From positions 62,001-126,000 of the forward strand of contig NZ_LNCI01000003.1 of NCBI RefSeq assembly GCF_001509585.1: 64,000 bases of DNA, given 5' to 3'. The stretch comes from Tropicimonas marinistellae (GTDB lineage: Bacteria; Pseudomonadota; Alphaproteobacteria; Rhodobacterales; Rhodobacteraceae). The notes beneath the pieces were generated by a model, which was not told where the DNA came from, ran no database searches, and saw only the letters and a list, made by a program, of their open reading frames with translations. Shown here piece by piece: positions 25,736-36,313 of this stretch. Position numbers and translations under genes: made by a program. The stretch's first letter is position 1, and each line of letters begins with the position of its first letter.

Positions 25736-28363
25736 ATGACAGACCAGGCCGGACACGCCAGCGCCGCCCACGATATCGTTGCCGAAGCCGATACCGGCGC
25801 CCGAAACCCCGGGGGATGGCAAGCGCGGCTCTTCATCGGCATCTGTATCGTCTGGTCGCTGTTTCAGCTCTACATCGCCTCCAAGCTGCCCGGCGTGCTG
25901 GCGCAAAGTACCGGCATCAGCTTCTTCGCGCATCTCGTGACGCAGGCGCGGTTCATTCACCTGGCCTTCGCGCTCACCCTGGCGACGCTTGCCTTCCCGC
26001 TCTTCAAGGGCGCGCCGACGGATCGCATCCCGTGGTACGACTGGATTCTCGTCGCGCTGGGGCTGATCTCGACCCTCTATCTCATCGTTTTCCGGCTCGA
26101 GATCGCCGACCGGCCGGGCCTCTGGTCGCCCTCGGACATCATGATCTCCGCCATCGGCCTGGTGGTTCTGCTGATCGCGGTCTATCGCTCGCTGGGTCTT
26201 CCGCTCGTCGTGATCGCCTCGGCCTTCATCCTCTTCACCTTCTTCGGCGGCTATTCCGAATGGGTGCGGGACCTGACCAATTACGGCGGTTCCTCGCTCT
26301 CCAAGGCGCTGGGACACTACTGGATGCAGACCGAAGGCGTCTTCGGCGTGGCGCTCGGCGTCTCCACCACGATGATCTTCCTCTTCGTGCTCTTCGGCGC
26401 GCTCCTCGACCGCGCGGGCGGCGGCAACTGGTTCATCAAGGTCGCCATCGCGCTCCTGGGCGCGCTGCGCGGCGGACCGGCGAAGGCCTCCGTGCTCTCC
26501 TCGATGATGACGGGCATGATCTCCGGCTCCTCCATCGCCAACACCGTGACCACCGGCACCTTCACCATCCCGCTGATGAAGCGCATCGGCTTTCCGGCCG
26601 AGAAGGCCGGTGCCGTCGAGGTGGCCTCCTCCACCAATGGCCAGCTTACCCCGCCCGTCATGGGGGCGGCGGCCTTCCTGATGGTGGAATACGTCAACAT
26701 CCCCTACATCGACGTGGTCAAGCACGCCTTCCTGCCGGCGGTGATCTCCTACATTGCGCTCTTGTACATCGTCCATCTGGAAAGCCTGAAGATGGGCCTG
26801 CAAGGGCTTGAGAAACAGGGGCGAAAGATCGGGGTGATCCTGATCGTTCTGCTCATGCTGACCGGCTTCCTGTGCCTTGCGGCGATCACCTTCGTCGTCG
26901 CGCTGCTGCGCGGCGTGCTGGAGCCGGTGATGGGGGACGGGTCGCTCTACATGAGTGTCGCGTTGCTCGGGCTGGCCTACGTGGCACTCGTCTGGGTGGC
27001 CTCCAGGTATCCCGATATCGAGGTCGACGACCCCGAAAAGGCGCCGGTCGCGCCGCGGCTGACGCCGACACTGGTGGGCGGCGCCTATTTCGCGCTGCCG
27101 ATCTTCGTGCTGGTCTGGAACCTCATGGTGTCGTCGTCGACGCTCGACCGGTTGTCACCGGCGCTCTCCGCCTTCTGGGCGACAATCGCGATGGTCTTCA
27201 TCGCGCTCACACACCGTCCGCTCAAGGCGATGTTCCGCGGCGAGGGCTTCGGCGGGGAGTTGGTCGAAGGGTTCGGTGATTTCATCCAAGGCCTGATCGC
27301 GGGCGCGCGCAACATGATCGGCATCGGCGTGGCCACCGGCGCGGCCGGTATTATCGTGGGTACGATCAGCCTGACCGGGGCGCACCAGGTGATCGGCCAG
27401 GTGATCGAGGTGATCTCCGGCGGAAACCTGATGGTGCTGCTGTTCCTGGTTGCGGTGCTGTCGCTGATCCTCGGCATGGGTCTGCCCACCACGGCGAATT
27501 ACATCGTGGTCTCCTCGCTCATGGCGCCGGTCATCGTCACCGTTGGCGCACAGGCGGGGCTGGTGGTGCCGCTGATCGCGGTGCACATGTTCGTCTTCTA
27601 CTTCGGCATCCTCGCCGACGATACGCCACCGGTGGGGCTTGCGGCCTATGCGGCGGCGGCCATCAGCCGGGGCGATCCGATCATGACGGGTGTTCAGGGC
27701 TTCATGTACGACATCCGCACGGCGCTCCTGCCGTTCCTGTTCATCTTCAACACCGACCTGCTGCTGATCGACGTTGGGTTCTTCAAGGCGATCATGGTGT
27801 TCTGCGTCTCGCTGGTGGCGATGCTGCTGTTCGCGGCGGCCACGCAGGGGTATTTCTTCGCCAAGTCGCGGCTGTGGGAAACGGCGGTGTTGCTGCTGAT
27901 CGCCTTCATGCTGTTCCGGCCGGGATTTTTCCTCGACAAGCTGGAGGAACCGTTCATGGATGTCAGCGGCGAGGCGGCGCTTGCCGCTGCCGCGGAGCTC
28001 GATGACGGGCAGTCGGTGCGACTGATCATCGACGGGCCGGATTACGACACCGGCGAGCCACGCGCCACAACCATCGTCATCCCGGCGGTTGCGGGCGATA
28101 CCGAGGCGGCGCTTGCCGCGCAGGGACTCGCGCTTCTGCCGGAGGGGGATACGCTGGTGATGGAGGAGCCGTTCTTCGGCACGCCCTTCTTCGAGGAACT
28201 GGCGAACCAGTACGATTTCTACGGCGACAGCCCGGTCGTGATCGACCACATGCAGATCGAGCGGGACCGCATGCCGAAGGAACTCTTCTTCATCCCCGCA
28301 TTCATCCTGCTGGCCGGCATCGTCCTGATCCAGCGCCGCCGCGCCACCCAGCCGGCCTTCTGA
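25736..28363 (+). CDS. TRAP transporter permease, 4TM and 12TM subunits fused, with DUF3394 C-terminus
   Basis: 875 residues. The N-terminal part (about 30-190) supplies the small-subunit helices; the large subunit follows with signature stretches GPAKASVLSSMMTGMISGSS and VASSTNGQLTPPVMGAAAF, and later LILGMGLPTTANYI. The C-terminal ~150 residues (from VSGEAALAAAAE) form the periplasmic DUF3394-type extension ending in a last membrane helix. Fused permeases are the rule for TAXI systems. GGGGA precedes the ATG. Drives Na+- or H+-coupled import of the receptor's ligand. Confidence 0.95.
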   Translation: MTDQAGHASAAHDIVAEADTGARNPGGWQARLFIGICIVWSLFQLYIASKLPGVLAQSTGISFFAHLVTQARFIHLAFALTLATLAFPLFKGAPTDRIPWYDWILVALGLISTLYLIVFRLEIADRPGLWSPSDIMISAIGLVVLLIAVYRSLGLPLVVIASAFILFTFFGGYSEWVRDLTNYGGSSLSKALGHYWMQTEGVFGVALGVSTTMIFLFVLFGALLDRAGGGNWFIKVAIALLGALRGGPAKASVLSSMMTGMISGSSIANTVTTGTFTIPLMKRIGFPAEKAGAVEVASSTNGQLTPPVMGAAAFLMVEYVNIPYIDVVKHAFLPAVISYIALLYIVHLESLKMGLQGLEKQGRKIGVILIVLLMLTGFLCLAAITFVVALLRGVLEPVMGDGSLYMSVALLGLAYVALVWVASRYPDIEVDDPEKAPVAPRLTPTLVGGAYFALPIFVLVWNLMVSSSTLDRLSPALSAFWATIAMVFIALTHRPLKAMFRGEGFGGELVEGFGDFIQGLIAGARNMIGIGVATGAAGIIVGTISLTGAHQVIGQVIEVISGGNLMVLLFLVAVLSLILGMGLPTTANYIVVSSLMAPVIVTVGAQAGLVVPLIAVHMFVFYFGILADDTPPVGLAAYAAAAISRGDPIMTGVQGFMYDIRTALLPFLFIFNTDLLLIDVGFFKAIMVFCVSLVAMLLFAAATQGYFFAKSRLWETAVLLLIAFMLFRPGFFLDKLEEPFMDVSGEAALAAAAELDDGQSVRLIIDGPDYDTGEPRATTIVIPAVAGDTEAALAAQGLALLPEGDTLVMEEPFFGTPFFEELANQYDFYGDSPVVIDHMQIERDRMPKELFFIPAFILLAGIVLIQRRRATQPAF

Positions 28364-28374
28364 GGAGACCCGAG

Positions 28375-28803
28375 ATGTACAGCTCGATTCTGGTTGCCAT
28401 CGACCTCAACGACGGCGCCGGCGCACACAGGGTGGCCGAGGTGGCCTTTCGGCTGGCGAAGGACCACAATGCCGGACTGCATATCATCAACGTCATCCCC
28501 GATTTCGGCATGTCCATCGTCGGCTCCTATTTCAGCGCCGACCAGACGAAGAAGATGGTGGAGGATGAGCGCCGGAAGTTCGAGGCCTGGGCGAAGGCCG
28601 AGGTGCCGGACGACATCGACTACGACCTGACGGTGATCAAGGGGCATGTCTACGACAACATCCTGAAGACGGCGGAGCGGATCGGGGCGGATGTGATCGT
28701 GCTCGGCTCCCACAAGCCGGAGCTGGAGGATTACCTGCTCGGCCCCAATGCCGCGCGCGTGGTGCGGCATGCCAAGCAATCGGTCTTCGTTGTGCGGGGA
28801 TAG
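28375..28803 (+). CDS. Universal stress protein UspA family, TRAP-associated (TeaD-like)
   Basis: 142 residues, single Usp domain: ILVAIDLNDG at the N-terminus, IGADVIVLGSHKP, and the C-terminal GPNAARVVRHAKQSVFVVRG nucleotide loop. GAGGAG precedes the ATG, 11 nt after the permease stop, so it is co-transcribed. In Halomonas the equivalent TeaD binds ATP and tunes the ectoine TRAP transporter TeaABC; a similar regulatory role here is inferred from position. Confidence 0.9.
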   Translation: MYSSILVAIDLNDGAGAHRVAEVAFRLAKDHNAGLHIINVIPDFGMSIVGSYFSADQTKKMVEDERRKFEAWAKAEVPDDIDYDLTVIKGHVYDNILKTAERIGADVIVLGSHKPELEDYLLGPNAARVVRHAKQSVFVVRG

Positions 28804-28855
28804 GGCGACCTGGGGGCACGCGTTCGGCCAGTCGCGGGCGGCGCTGCCCGCTGTC

Positions 28856-29380
28856 TTACCGCTCGGCCAAGAAGGAGGCGGGCAGGGACGTCCTGATCCC
28901 GTGGAAGAAGAGGTCGATCTCCAACGCCAGACCCACCTCGAAGTCATTGAGTTCAGGTCCACTCCACCGGTGCTGCTCGAGGCGCGCTAGGAAGTCACGG
29001 CGTGTCTGCTCGTCGCGCGGCTCCAACGGCAGGGTTTCGGCGGCGCGCAGCAGGTCGATGCGCTTGTGGACCTCGCGCATGCCCGAGAAAGCCTCCATCA
29101 TCAGGCGCAACAGGCGCGGGTCCGTCTGCCAGGACTGACCTGCAAAGACCTCCTGAACGACACGGTTTCCGGCGCCGAGGCAATCGTAGGCAACGCAGCC
29201 CGGGAAGCCCGCCTGCTTCAGCCTGTCGTGGATTGTGCAATCGTGTCCCGAGAGGTTCCGGCAGGGTTCGCCCGGGTTCTTGTCAAACGCGAAATCCTTG
29301 CCCTTGTCGAAGGCCAACACGACACAGCACAGAGCCGCGCATTTCGAACAATCCGTCTTGAGATGGTCAGTCTGAGGCAT
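28856..29380 (-). CDS. Cysteine-cluster (YkgJ-like metal-binding) protein
   Basis: 174 residues. The N-terminal 70 residues hold a dense set of cysteines and histidines: CSKCAALCC (10-18), a cysteine in EPCRNL, DCTIH, and GCVAYDC, resembling the zinc/iron-chelating CxxCxxxCC cluster of YkgJ-type proteins. The rest is helical and unremarkable. The start at 29380 is the ATG just before the first cluster; no good Shine-Dalgarno sequence is seen and the reading frame is open far upstream, so the N-terminus is uncertain. Homologous segments occur at the N-terminus of some pentapeptide-repeat proteins, but no such repeats follow here. Function unknown. Confidence 0.7.
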   Translation of the reverse strand: MPQTDHLKTDCSKCAALCCVVLAFDKGKDFAFDKNPGEPCRNLSGHDCTIHDRLKQAGFPGCVAYDCLGAGNRVVQEVFAGQSWQTDPRLLRLMMEAFSGMREVHKRIDLLRAAETLPLEPRDEQTRRDFLARLEQHRWSGPELNDFEVGLALEIDLFFHGIRTSLPASFLAER

Positions 29381-29654
29381 TGGGGACAATCGGCTTTCAC
29401 TGGTCCGCCCGAGGCGGGGCTTCGGGCTGCCGTATCCCGCGGAACGCCTGCCGAATGCAAGGTCCGGCGGATGTGTTCGGCGCCTGGCCCATGGGCGCAC
29501 CGGGCGGCTGCCAGCCTGCCGAGACGGAACGCATCGCTTTGCGCAGGGGAGGGGCGGGCGCAAGTGTCCCCCGAGTTGCGCCCGCATCGCGGCTGCGGGC
29601 CGGGAGCGACGCCAATGATCCGGGGCGGCGCTCTTCCCACGCAGGTTGCTTCGG

Positions 29655-30629
<975 letters not shown>

Positions 30630-30974
30630 TCAGTGCGCCGCCGTGTCCGACAGCGTGTTGAGCACAACAACCCCGGTGACGATGAGCCCGACGCCGGCCA
30701 CTCCGGCAAGGTCAAGCTTCTGTCCGAAGACGACGAAGCCGAGCAACGCGACCAGCACGATGCCGAGGCCCGCCCACATCGCATAGGCGATGCCGAGGGG
30801 GATGGCCTTGAGCGCGAGCGTCAGGAAATAGAACGAGGCCCCGTAGAAGACGACCATGAGCCCGGTCGGCAGGACTTCGGTGAATTGCTCCGATCTCTGG
30901 AGGAAGGCGGTGCCCGTCACCTCGAAAAGAATGGCGAGTGTGAGGGCAATGTAGGGATGGACGAGGAAATGCAT
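30630..30974 (-). CDS. Small multidrug resistance (SMR) transporter, EmrE-like
   Basis: 114 residues with four membrane helices. The essential membrane glutamate is E18 (AILFEVTGTA; E14 of EmrE), and W67 (YAMWAGLG) matches EmrE W63, favouring a drug/proton exporter over a guanidinium exporter. It lies between the oxidoreductase gene (16 nt upstream) and the dehalogenase (57 nt downstream), all on the minus strand, so the three may be co-transcribed. An extended C-terminus (LSDTAAH) is close to that of EmrE. Functions as an antiparallel homodimer. Confidence 0.92.
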   Translation of the reverse strand: MHFLVHPYIALTLAILFEVTGTAFLQRSEQFTEVLPTGLMVVFYGASFYFLTLALKAIPLGIAYAMWAGLGIVLVALLGFVVFGQKLDLAGVAGVGLIVTGVVVLNTLSDTAAH

Positions 30975-30990
30975 GGGCGTTCTCCTTTGG

Positions 30991-31926
30991 TCACTGCATC
31001 CGCAGAACGGTTCGCCCGATCCGTCCGGGCGTTTTCAGGGTTTCGAAGGCGGCGCGATACTCTTCGAGCGGGAATTCCCGGACGTGGCCCGTTTCCAGCG
31101 CACCGGTTGCGGCCTGGCGGGCAAGCTCCGTAAGCAGGGCGCTGTTGCCCCGGTCCACATAGAGTTTCCCGGTCTTCTGTGCGCGGATGGGATTCGCCGC
31201 GATGGAACGAGCATTCTTCACCGGGTCCGCCGGCACGAAGACGCCCCGCGGCGCCAGGAGATGCCGGACATCGCGGAAACGATATCGCGCCGAGAGATCG
31301 AGTGCCGCGTCGAAGGGGCCGGCGATGTCGGAGAGCGGCGTCTCGCGGTAGTCGAAGACCCTCTCGGCCCCGAGCGCCGTCATGACGCGCTGCCCGGCGG
31401 GCCCGGCAAGCCCGGTGACGCTGGCACCGAAGTTGCGCGCAATCTGGATGGCAAAGACCCCAAGCCCGCCGCTGCCGCCGATGATGAGAACCGTCTGGCC
31501 CGGCCTGAGCCGCGCAACATCGCGCAATGCCACAAGGCTTGTCTGCGCGGCGAGCGGAAAGGCGGCGGCTTCGGCGAAGCTCATGCCCTCGGGGATCGCC
31601 GCGACCCAGCCCTCCGGCACACTGATCACCTGCTGGTGGGTTTTCGGGCCTTTGATGAGGTGCGTGTATCCGAACACGTGGGCGCCGTCCGGGAACCGCG
31701 CGCTGCCCTCCACGACGAGTCCCGAGAACTCCAGCCCGGTGCGTTCCGGTGACTTCGCGCCGTAGAGCCGGAAGTAGAGGTCGAAACCGCCGTTGACGAT
31801 GTCGAGATCGGTGGGGTTCACCGAGGCGTGCTGGACCCGCACCTTGACCTGGCCTGTGCCGCGTACCGGTGCCTTCTGCCTCTCGACGAGCGACAGCGCA
31901 CGCTTGGTGGTGTGAACGGCTTTCAT
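30991..31926 (-). CDS. NADPH:quinone oxidoreductase-like MDR-family protein
   Basis: 311 residues, zinc-independent medium-chain dehydrogenase/reductase: N-terminal GroES-like domain (VQHASVNPTDLDIVNGGF), GLEFSGLV, and the nucleotide-binding IIGGSGGLGVFAIQIARN (about 151-168). GGGAG precedes the ATG. It is divergent from a TetR regulator, with two operator-like repeats in the gap, so it is probably induced by the compound it or the neighbouring SMR pump handles. Reduces quinones or enones with NADPH; the true substrate is unknown. Confidence 0.88.
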   Translation of the reverse strand: MKAVHTTKRALSLVERQKAPVRGTGQVKVRVQHASVNPTDLDIVNGGFDLYFRLYGAKSPERTGLEFSGLVVEGSARFPDGAHVFGYTHLIKGPKTHQQVISVPEGWVAAIPEGMSFAEAAAFPLAAQTSLVALRDVARLRPGQTVLIIGGSGGLGVFAIQIARNFGASVTGLAGPAGQRVMTALGAERVFDYRETPLSDIAGPFDAALDLSARYRFRDVRHLLAPRGVFVPADPVKNARSIAANPIRAQKTGKLYVDRGNSALLTELARQAATGALETGHVREFPLEEYRAAFETLKTPGRIGRTVLRMQ

Positions 31927-31939
31927 TTCGGCGCTCCCT

Positions 31940-31953
31940 AGGTCACTTGACCC
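31940..31953. promoter_or_regulatory. TetR operator, imperfect copy
   Basis: AGGTCACTTGACCC differs at two positions from the perfect palindrome at 31969-31982; the two centres are 29 bp apart. It lies 14 bp upstream of the oxidoreductase start codon. Confidence 0.6.
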
Positions 31954-31968
31954 AATTCGTGCTGAGTT

Positions 31969-31982
31969 AGGTCAATTGACCT
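31969..31982. promoter_or_regulatory. TetR operator, perfect palindrome
   Basis: AGGTCAATTGACCT is a perfect 14-bp palindrome in the 73-bp gap between the divergent oxidoreductase and tetR-type genes, the usual operator size and place for autoregulating TetR proteins. Confidence 0.75.
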
Positions 31983-31999
31983 TATGCGTCAAGGGGGAT

Positions 32000-32608
32000 A
32001 TGTGCATCCGGAAAACGACAGAACGCCGGGGTGTGCGCATGGCCTCGCAGGACCGCAAGACATTGATCCTCGATGCAACGGAAGCGCTGCTTCTGGAAAT
32101 CGGCAATGCCGAGCTGACGATGCGCAAGGTGGCGTCCCGCGCGGGGATCAGCCTGGGCAACCTGCAATATCATTTCTCGACACGCGAAGACCTGCTGCTG
32201 GCGCTGCTGCTGCGCTTCCTTGAGCCCTACGAGGCCAATCTGAACCGGCGCGCGGCCGACGGGTCGGCTGACCTGACCGAGACGCTGCACAGCCTGTTCC
32301 GCGAGGTCCTGACGCATCCGGATTTCGACCGCTATTCGGTCATTTTCAAGGAAATCTGGGCCGCCGCGACCCATTCGGCCGACATCCGGGCTGCGCTTGA
32401 CGCCTATTACGTGCGTCTCGCCGCGTTCTACCGGTCCTTCCTGGAAGGGGCCGGCGCGGACGCGTTGCAGGCCGAGCGCGCCGTGCTGATCCTTCTGCCG
32501 CTGCTGGAGGGCTCTTGCGTGACGCGGAAGGCCATCGGCAGGCCTGCCGAAGACCTCGCCGCCATCTGGGCGGAAGCCTTTGCCCTTATCCTTGGGCAGA
32601 AGGGCTAG
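32000..32608 (+). CDS. TetR-family transcriptional regulator
   Basis: 202 residues. Helix-turn-helix at about residues 33-52 (MRKVASRAGISLGNLQYHFS) and an all-helical ligand domain. The ATG at 32000 is directly preceded by AAGGGGGAT; an ATG 13 codons later, which would give a more typical TetR N-terminus, is also possible. Divergent from the oxidoreductase/SMR/dehalogenase genes with two operator copies in the gap; likely a repressor relieved by a small hydrophobic effector. Confidence 0.9.
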   Translation: MCIRKTTERRGVRMASQDRKTLILDATEALLLEIGNAELTMRKVASRAGISLGNLQYHFSTREDLLLALLLRFLEPYEANLNRRAADGSADLTETLHSLFREVLTHPDFDRYSVIFKEIWAAATHSADIRAALDAYYVRLAAFYRSFLEGAGADALQAERAVLILLPLLEGSCVTRKAIGRPAEDLAAIWAEAFALILGQKG

Positions 32609-32697
32609 CGGCGGGCCAGCGCCGTGCGAGAGAGCCACGGGGTCCGGTGCACAAGTCAAACGGCACAGGCAAATGTGCGCCTGCGGTGAACGGCTGG

Positions 32698-33930
32698 TCA
32701 GTTGGTCGGGCGTTGGGCGACCTTGGTGCCCTCTGCCAGCCCCGGTGCGGGGTAGAGGATGATACGTTCGCCCGGCTCCAGCCCGCCGGCAACGGAGGCT
32801 TCCAGCCCGTTCGACCGTTCGACGGCCACCTCGCGCAGGACGGCGCGGCCGTCCTTAACGGCAAAGACCGAGACCCCGCCGTTGGTGCGGAAGAGGGCGC
32901 TGGCCGGGACGATGGTTGCATCGGGTTTCTCCCATGTCACGATGCGGACCTCGACGCGGAAGCCGTGACCGAGGGCGGCGCGGGCCTCCGGCGGGTCGGT
33001 CAGTTCGATGCGGGCATTCACGCGCTGCTCTTCGACGCCGAGCGCGGAGTATTTCGTGAAGCCCCAGGGATCGACCCGCACCACCTCACCGGACAGCGGC
33101 TGCGGCCCGCCCCACTTGTCGACAATGACCCGGTCGCCCACCTCGACCTGCACGGCATCGGTGGAGAGAAGCTCGACCACCACTTCGAGATCGTCCTCGA
33201 TATTGCCGATTTCCATGATCGGCGTGCCGACGGGCAGGGTCGTCTCGCTTTTCTGCATCACCTGCAGGATCCGGCCGGTCGCGGGTGCAAAGAGCGGCGT
33301 CGCCTTCTCGGTGTTGATCTGCAGCGCGGTCGCAAGCCCGTGATCGTCGAACCCGATGAGCTGCGCACGGGCGTTCTCCACCTCGGCCTCGCGCATGGAG
33401 ATCGCCGCCTGTGCCGTGTCGAGGGCGGCCTGCGCGGCGCGTGCCGTCCCCTCGGCCCGCTCCAGCGCGGCCCTCGCAAGGGTGCCGGTGCTGGCCAGCT
33501 GCTTGGCGCGCTCCAGGTCGGATTGCGCGAGGTCGTCGTCGGCGATTGCCTTGTTGAGGTCCGCGCGTGCCACCCTGAGGGCCGCTTCGGCGGCAGTGAC
33601 CGCGGCGCGGGCCTGTTCGCGGGTGCGGATATCCAGCGCCGAGGGGTTCGTCGGCAGCATGTGGGCGACGACCGTGGTGCCGCGGATGACCTCGTCTCCG
33701 GGTTCCACCGCGACGCGGAGCAACCGGCCGGTGACGGGTGTGGAGACGACATAGGGGTCGTGCACCCGCGTGCGGGCTTCCTCGTCGATGGTCACCACCA
33801 TGGGGCCGCGGGTGACGTCGCCGATATCCACCAGCATCGCCCGCGGCCAGAAGGCGAAGGTGATCGCCCCGGCGACCAGTGCCAGCAGCGCCACGGTGAG
33901 CAACCTGCGTGCGCGTTTCTTGCCTGCCAT
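32698..33930 (-). CDS. HlyD-family periplasmic adaptor of an ABC export system
   Basis: 410 residues: one N-terminal membrane anchor (about 10-28), a lipoyl-like half-motif (GRLLRVAVEPGDEV), an alanine/glutamate-rich alpha-helical hairpin (about 95-190), the returning lipoyl half (LFAPATGRILQVMQKSETTL) and beta-barrel domains. It lies 7 nt after the permease, forming a MacA/DevB-like adaptor with the ABC transporter. No outer-membrane channel gene is adjacent; a shared TolC-like protein would be required. Ends the three-gene operon. Confidence 0.9.
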   Translation of the reverse strand: MAGKKRARRLLTVALLALVAGAITFAFWPRAMLVDIGDVTRGPMVVTIDEEARTRVHDPYVVSTPVTGRLLRVAVEPGDEVIRGTTVVAHMLPTNPSALDIRTREQARAAVTAAEAALRVARADLNKAIADDDLAQSDLERAKQLASTGTLARAALERAEGTARAAQAALDTAQAAISMREAEVENARAQLIGFDDHGLATALQINTEKATPLFAPATGRILQVMQKSETTLPVGTPIMEIGNIEDDLEVVVELLSTDAVQVEVGDRVIVDKWGGPQPLSGEVVRVDPWGFTKYSALGVEEQRVNARIELTDPPEARAALGHGFRVEVRIVTWEKPDATIVPASALFRTNGGVSVFAVKDGRAVLREVAVERSNGLEASVAGGLEPGERIILYPAPGLAEGTKVAQRPTN

Positions 33931-33937
33931 TTCTCCC

Positions 33938-36313
33938 TCACTCCCTCGTCTTCAGCGCGGTCACAAGCTCCACGCGGTCGAGATCCCGTTTCACCAGCCA
34001 GCCGGAAAAGGCGGCGCTGGCCAGCACCGCCAGCGCCGCCGAGCCGACCGACCGGGCATCGAACATCAGCGGGATCGAATAGACCTCGGTGGAGAAGGCC
34101 GCCGAGACCGCGGCGGCCATGCCGTATCCCATGGCCGCGCCCAGTGGCAGGGCGGCCAGCGTCACGAGCCCCAGCTCGCCGAGCAGAACGAATGCCGCTT
34201 CTCCGCGCGAAAAGCCGATCACGCGCAGGCTCGCCAGATCGTGCACGCGTTCGGCAAAGGCGATGCGGGCGGAATTGTAGACGATGCCGAAGGTGACGAT
34301 GCCCGCGATCCCCAGCATGATGAAGCGCATCGCGCCCATGCCGCTGTCCATCATCGACTGGATCGAGTTGCGCACGTCGGATTTCAGCGCCACACCGGCG
34401 ACGCCCGGCATGTTCTTGACCGCCGTGAGAACGTCGTCCTGCACGGCGCTGTCAATCCTCAGGAAGGCGCCGGAGATGCGGCCCGGCTCCTTGAGCGCAG
34501 CGTTCAGCGCATCGAGGTTCATATAGGCAGGGGCGCCCAGCAGGCTGTCGGCGACAGCCACCACCGGGATGCGGAGCTCCGGCCGCCGGCCTTCGTGGAC
34601 CTCCGCGGTCACCACATCGCCGGGCTGGGCGTGCAGCACCCGCGCCAGCGTCGTCGACAGGACGATGCCCTCCGGCGGCAGGGTCAGCGGGCGTTGCTTG
34701 TCGTCCACGGCGCGGCTCAGCCGCGGGGCGGCGATCATGCCGTTGATCGCGCCGCGGTGGGTGTAGCGGTTATGGCGCAGTTCGACGGAGACGTTGCGCA
34801 CCGGCTCCACCTCCTGGATGCCGGGCAGGCGGCCGAGCTCGTAGGCGACCTTGTCGGACATCGCATGGGTGAACGAGACCTGGGCGTCGGAGCGGTCCAG
34901 CACCGTGAAGCCCAGGTCGATGGACTCGGAGAAGCCCGCCTGCACGCCGATCATGCCCACCGACAGTGCCATGCCGGTGGCGATGCCGACAGCGCCGCCG
35001 GCCATCCGGCCCGGTTGCCGTTGCAACCGGCGCAGCACCATCCGCCCCGGCTGGTCGAGCATCCGGGTCCAGAGGCGGCCGAGCCGGCCGGTGGCGCTGT
35101 AATCGGCGGGGGCGGGGGGGCGCATTGCCACGGCGGGCGCCAGCCGGAACACCCCGCGCAGAACGCCGAAACCGCCCGCGCAGGCCGCCAGCACGGAGGT
35201 GACGAAGCCAATGACGAAACTCTTGGGATCGAGCTGAAAGACGAGAAACGGAAACTTGTAATAGTCCTGGTAGACCCCCGCCATCGCGCGCCCGGCGGCG
35301 ATGCCGCCGAGCGAGCCGGAGATGGCCCCGACCACGGCGATGCTCAGCATCAGTTTCAGGTAGTGTGCGGAGACCTCCCAGTCGCTGTAGCCGAAGGCCT
35401 TGAGCAGGCCGATTTCCTCGCGTTCGGCCTGCACGATGCGGTTGACGACGATATAGAGCAGGAAGGCGGAGACTCCGAGGAAGATCGGCGGCACCGCGAC
35501 GGCGTTCTTCCGGCCGCCCTCGATTTCCTCGGTGATGAAGAAGTTGGACGGAAGGTCCTTGAGTGCATAGGCGCCGAGCCCGCCCTGCGGGTCGAGCACG
35601 CGGTCGACCGCATCCAGAACCGTGTGGACATCCGCGCCGCGTTCGAGGCCGATCAGCGCCTCGTTGAAGGCACCCTGCAGGTCGTAGGCAGCTTCCAGCG
35701 ACGACCGGCTCATCCAGATGACCGCGAAGCGGGCGTCGTCGGGCACGATTTCGCCGGGCGCCGTTGTATAGAGGAACTCCGGGCTTTGCGCGAGGCCGGT
35801 GACGCGGAACGTGTGCCGCGCGCCGTTCATCGTCGCCGACAACCGGTCGCCCGGGCCGAGCCCGCGGGCGTTGGCGAAGCCCTTCAGCAGCAGGATTTCC
35901 TCGCCGCGTTCGGGGGCGGGCAGCCGCCCCTCGGCGAGGTAGATGTCGTTGAGCCGCGCCGGCCCGTGGTCGGGCAGGGAGACGGCCTGGGCCCGGACCG
36001 GGACGACCTCGCCCGCGATGTCGATCAGGGCGGAGCCGTTTACCCGCCCTTCGACGGCTGCCACGCCCGGGATCTCCGCAAGACGTTCCAGGAAACGGTC
36101 CGGCGCACGTTCCACCGGCGCGAAGACCTCGGCGAGGCGGTAGCGGTCGTAATAGGCCTGCTTGGTCTCTTCCAGCGTGTTCACGAGACCGGTCATCATC
36201 ACCAGCATGAGCACGCCGAGGGCGATCACCGCCGCAATCGCGATTGCCTGGCCCTTGATGCGCCACAGGTCGCGCAGGAGCTTGCGGTCGAGCGGGGAGA
36301 GGACGCCTACCAT
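33938..36313 (-). CDS. ABC transporter permease with two FtsX domains
   Basis: 791 residues. A first helix (about 20-40), a large periplasmic domain, then three helices at about 265-400 forming one FtsX domain; the pattern repeats in the second half with helices at about 430-455 and 660-770. Motifs typical of FtsX/MacB-type permeases include [14 protein letters not shown] and [16 protein letters not shown], one per half. Duplicated FtsX permeases act as one-gene equivalents of heterodimers such as LolCE or DevC. The start ATG overlaps the ATPase stop by 7 nt. Such systems move lipids, peptides or lipoproteins by a pumping (mechanotransmission) mechanism; cargo unknown. Confidence 0.9.
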   Translation of the reverse strand: MVGVLSPLDRKLLRDLWRIKGQAIAIAAVIALGVLMLVMMTGLVNTLEETKQAYYDRYRLAEVFAPVERAPDRFLERLAEIPGVAAVEGRVNGSALIDIAGEVVPVRAQAVSLPDHGPARLNDIYLAEGRLPAPERGEEILLLKGFANARGLGPGDRLSATMNGARHTFRVTGLAQSPEFLYTTAPGEIVPDDARFAVIWMSRSSLEAAYDLQGAFNEALIGLERGADVHTVLDAVDRVLDPQGGLGAYALKDLPSNFFITEEIEGGRKNAVAVPPIFLGVSAFLLYIVVNRIVQAEREEIGLLKAFGYSDWEVSAHYLKLMLSIAVVGAISGSLGGIAAGRAMAGVYQDYYKFPFLVFQLDPKSFVIGFVTSVLAACAGGFGVLRGVFRLAPAVAMRPPAPADYSATGRLGRLWTRMLDQPGRMVLRRLQRQPGRMAGGAVGIATGMALSVGMIGVQAGFSESIDLGFTVLDRSDAQVSFTHAMSDKVAYELGRLPGIQEVEPVRNVSVELRHNRYTHRGAINGMIAAPRLSRAVDDKQRPLTLPPEGIVLSTTLARVLHAQPGDVVTAEVHEGRRPELRIPVVAVADSLLGAPAYMNLDALNAALKEPGRISGAFLRIDSAVQDDVLTAVKNMPGVAGVALKSDVRNSIQSMMDSGMGAMRFIMLGIAGIVTFGIVYNSARIAFAERVHDLASLRVIGFSRGEAAFVLLGELGLVTLAALPLGAAMGYGMAAAVSAAFSTEVYSIPLMFDARSVGSAALAVLASAAFSGWLVKRDLDRVELVTALKTRE

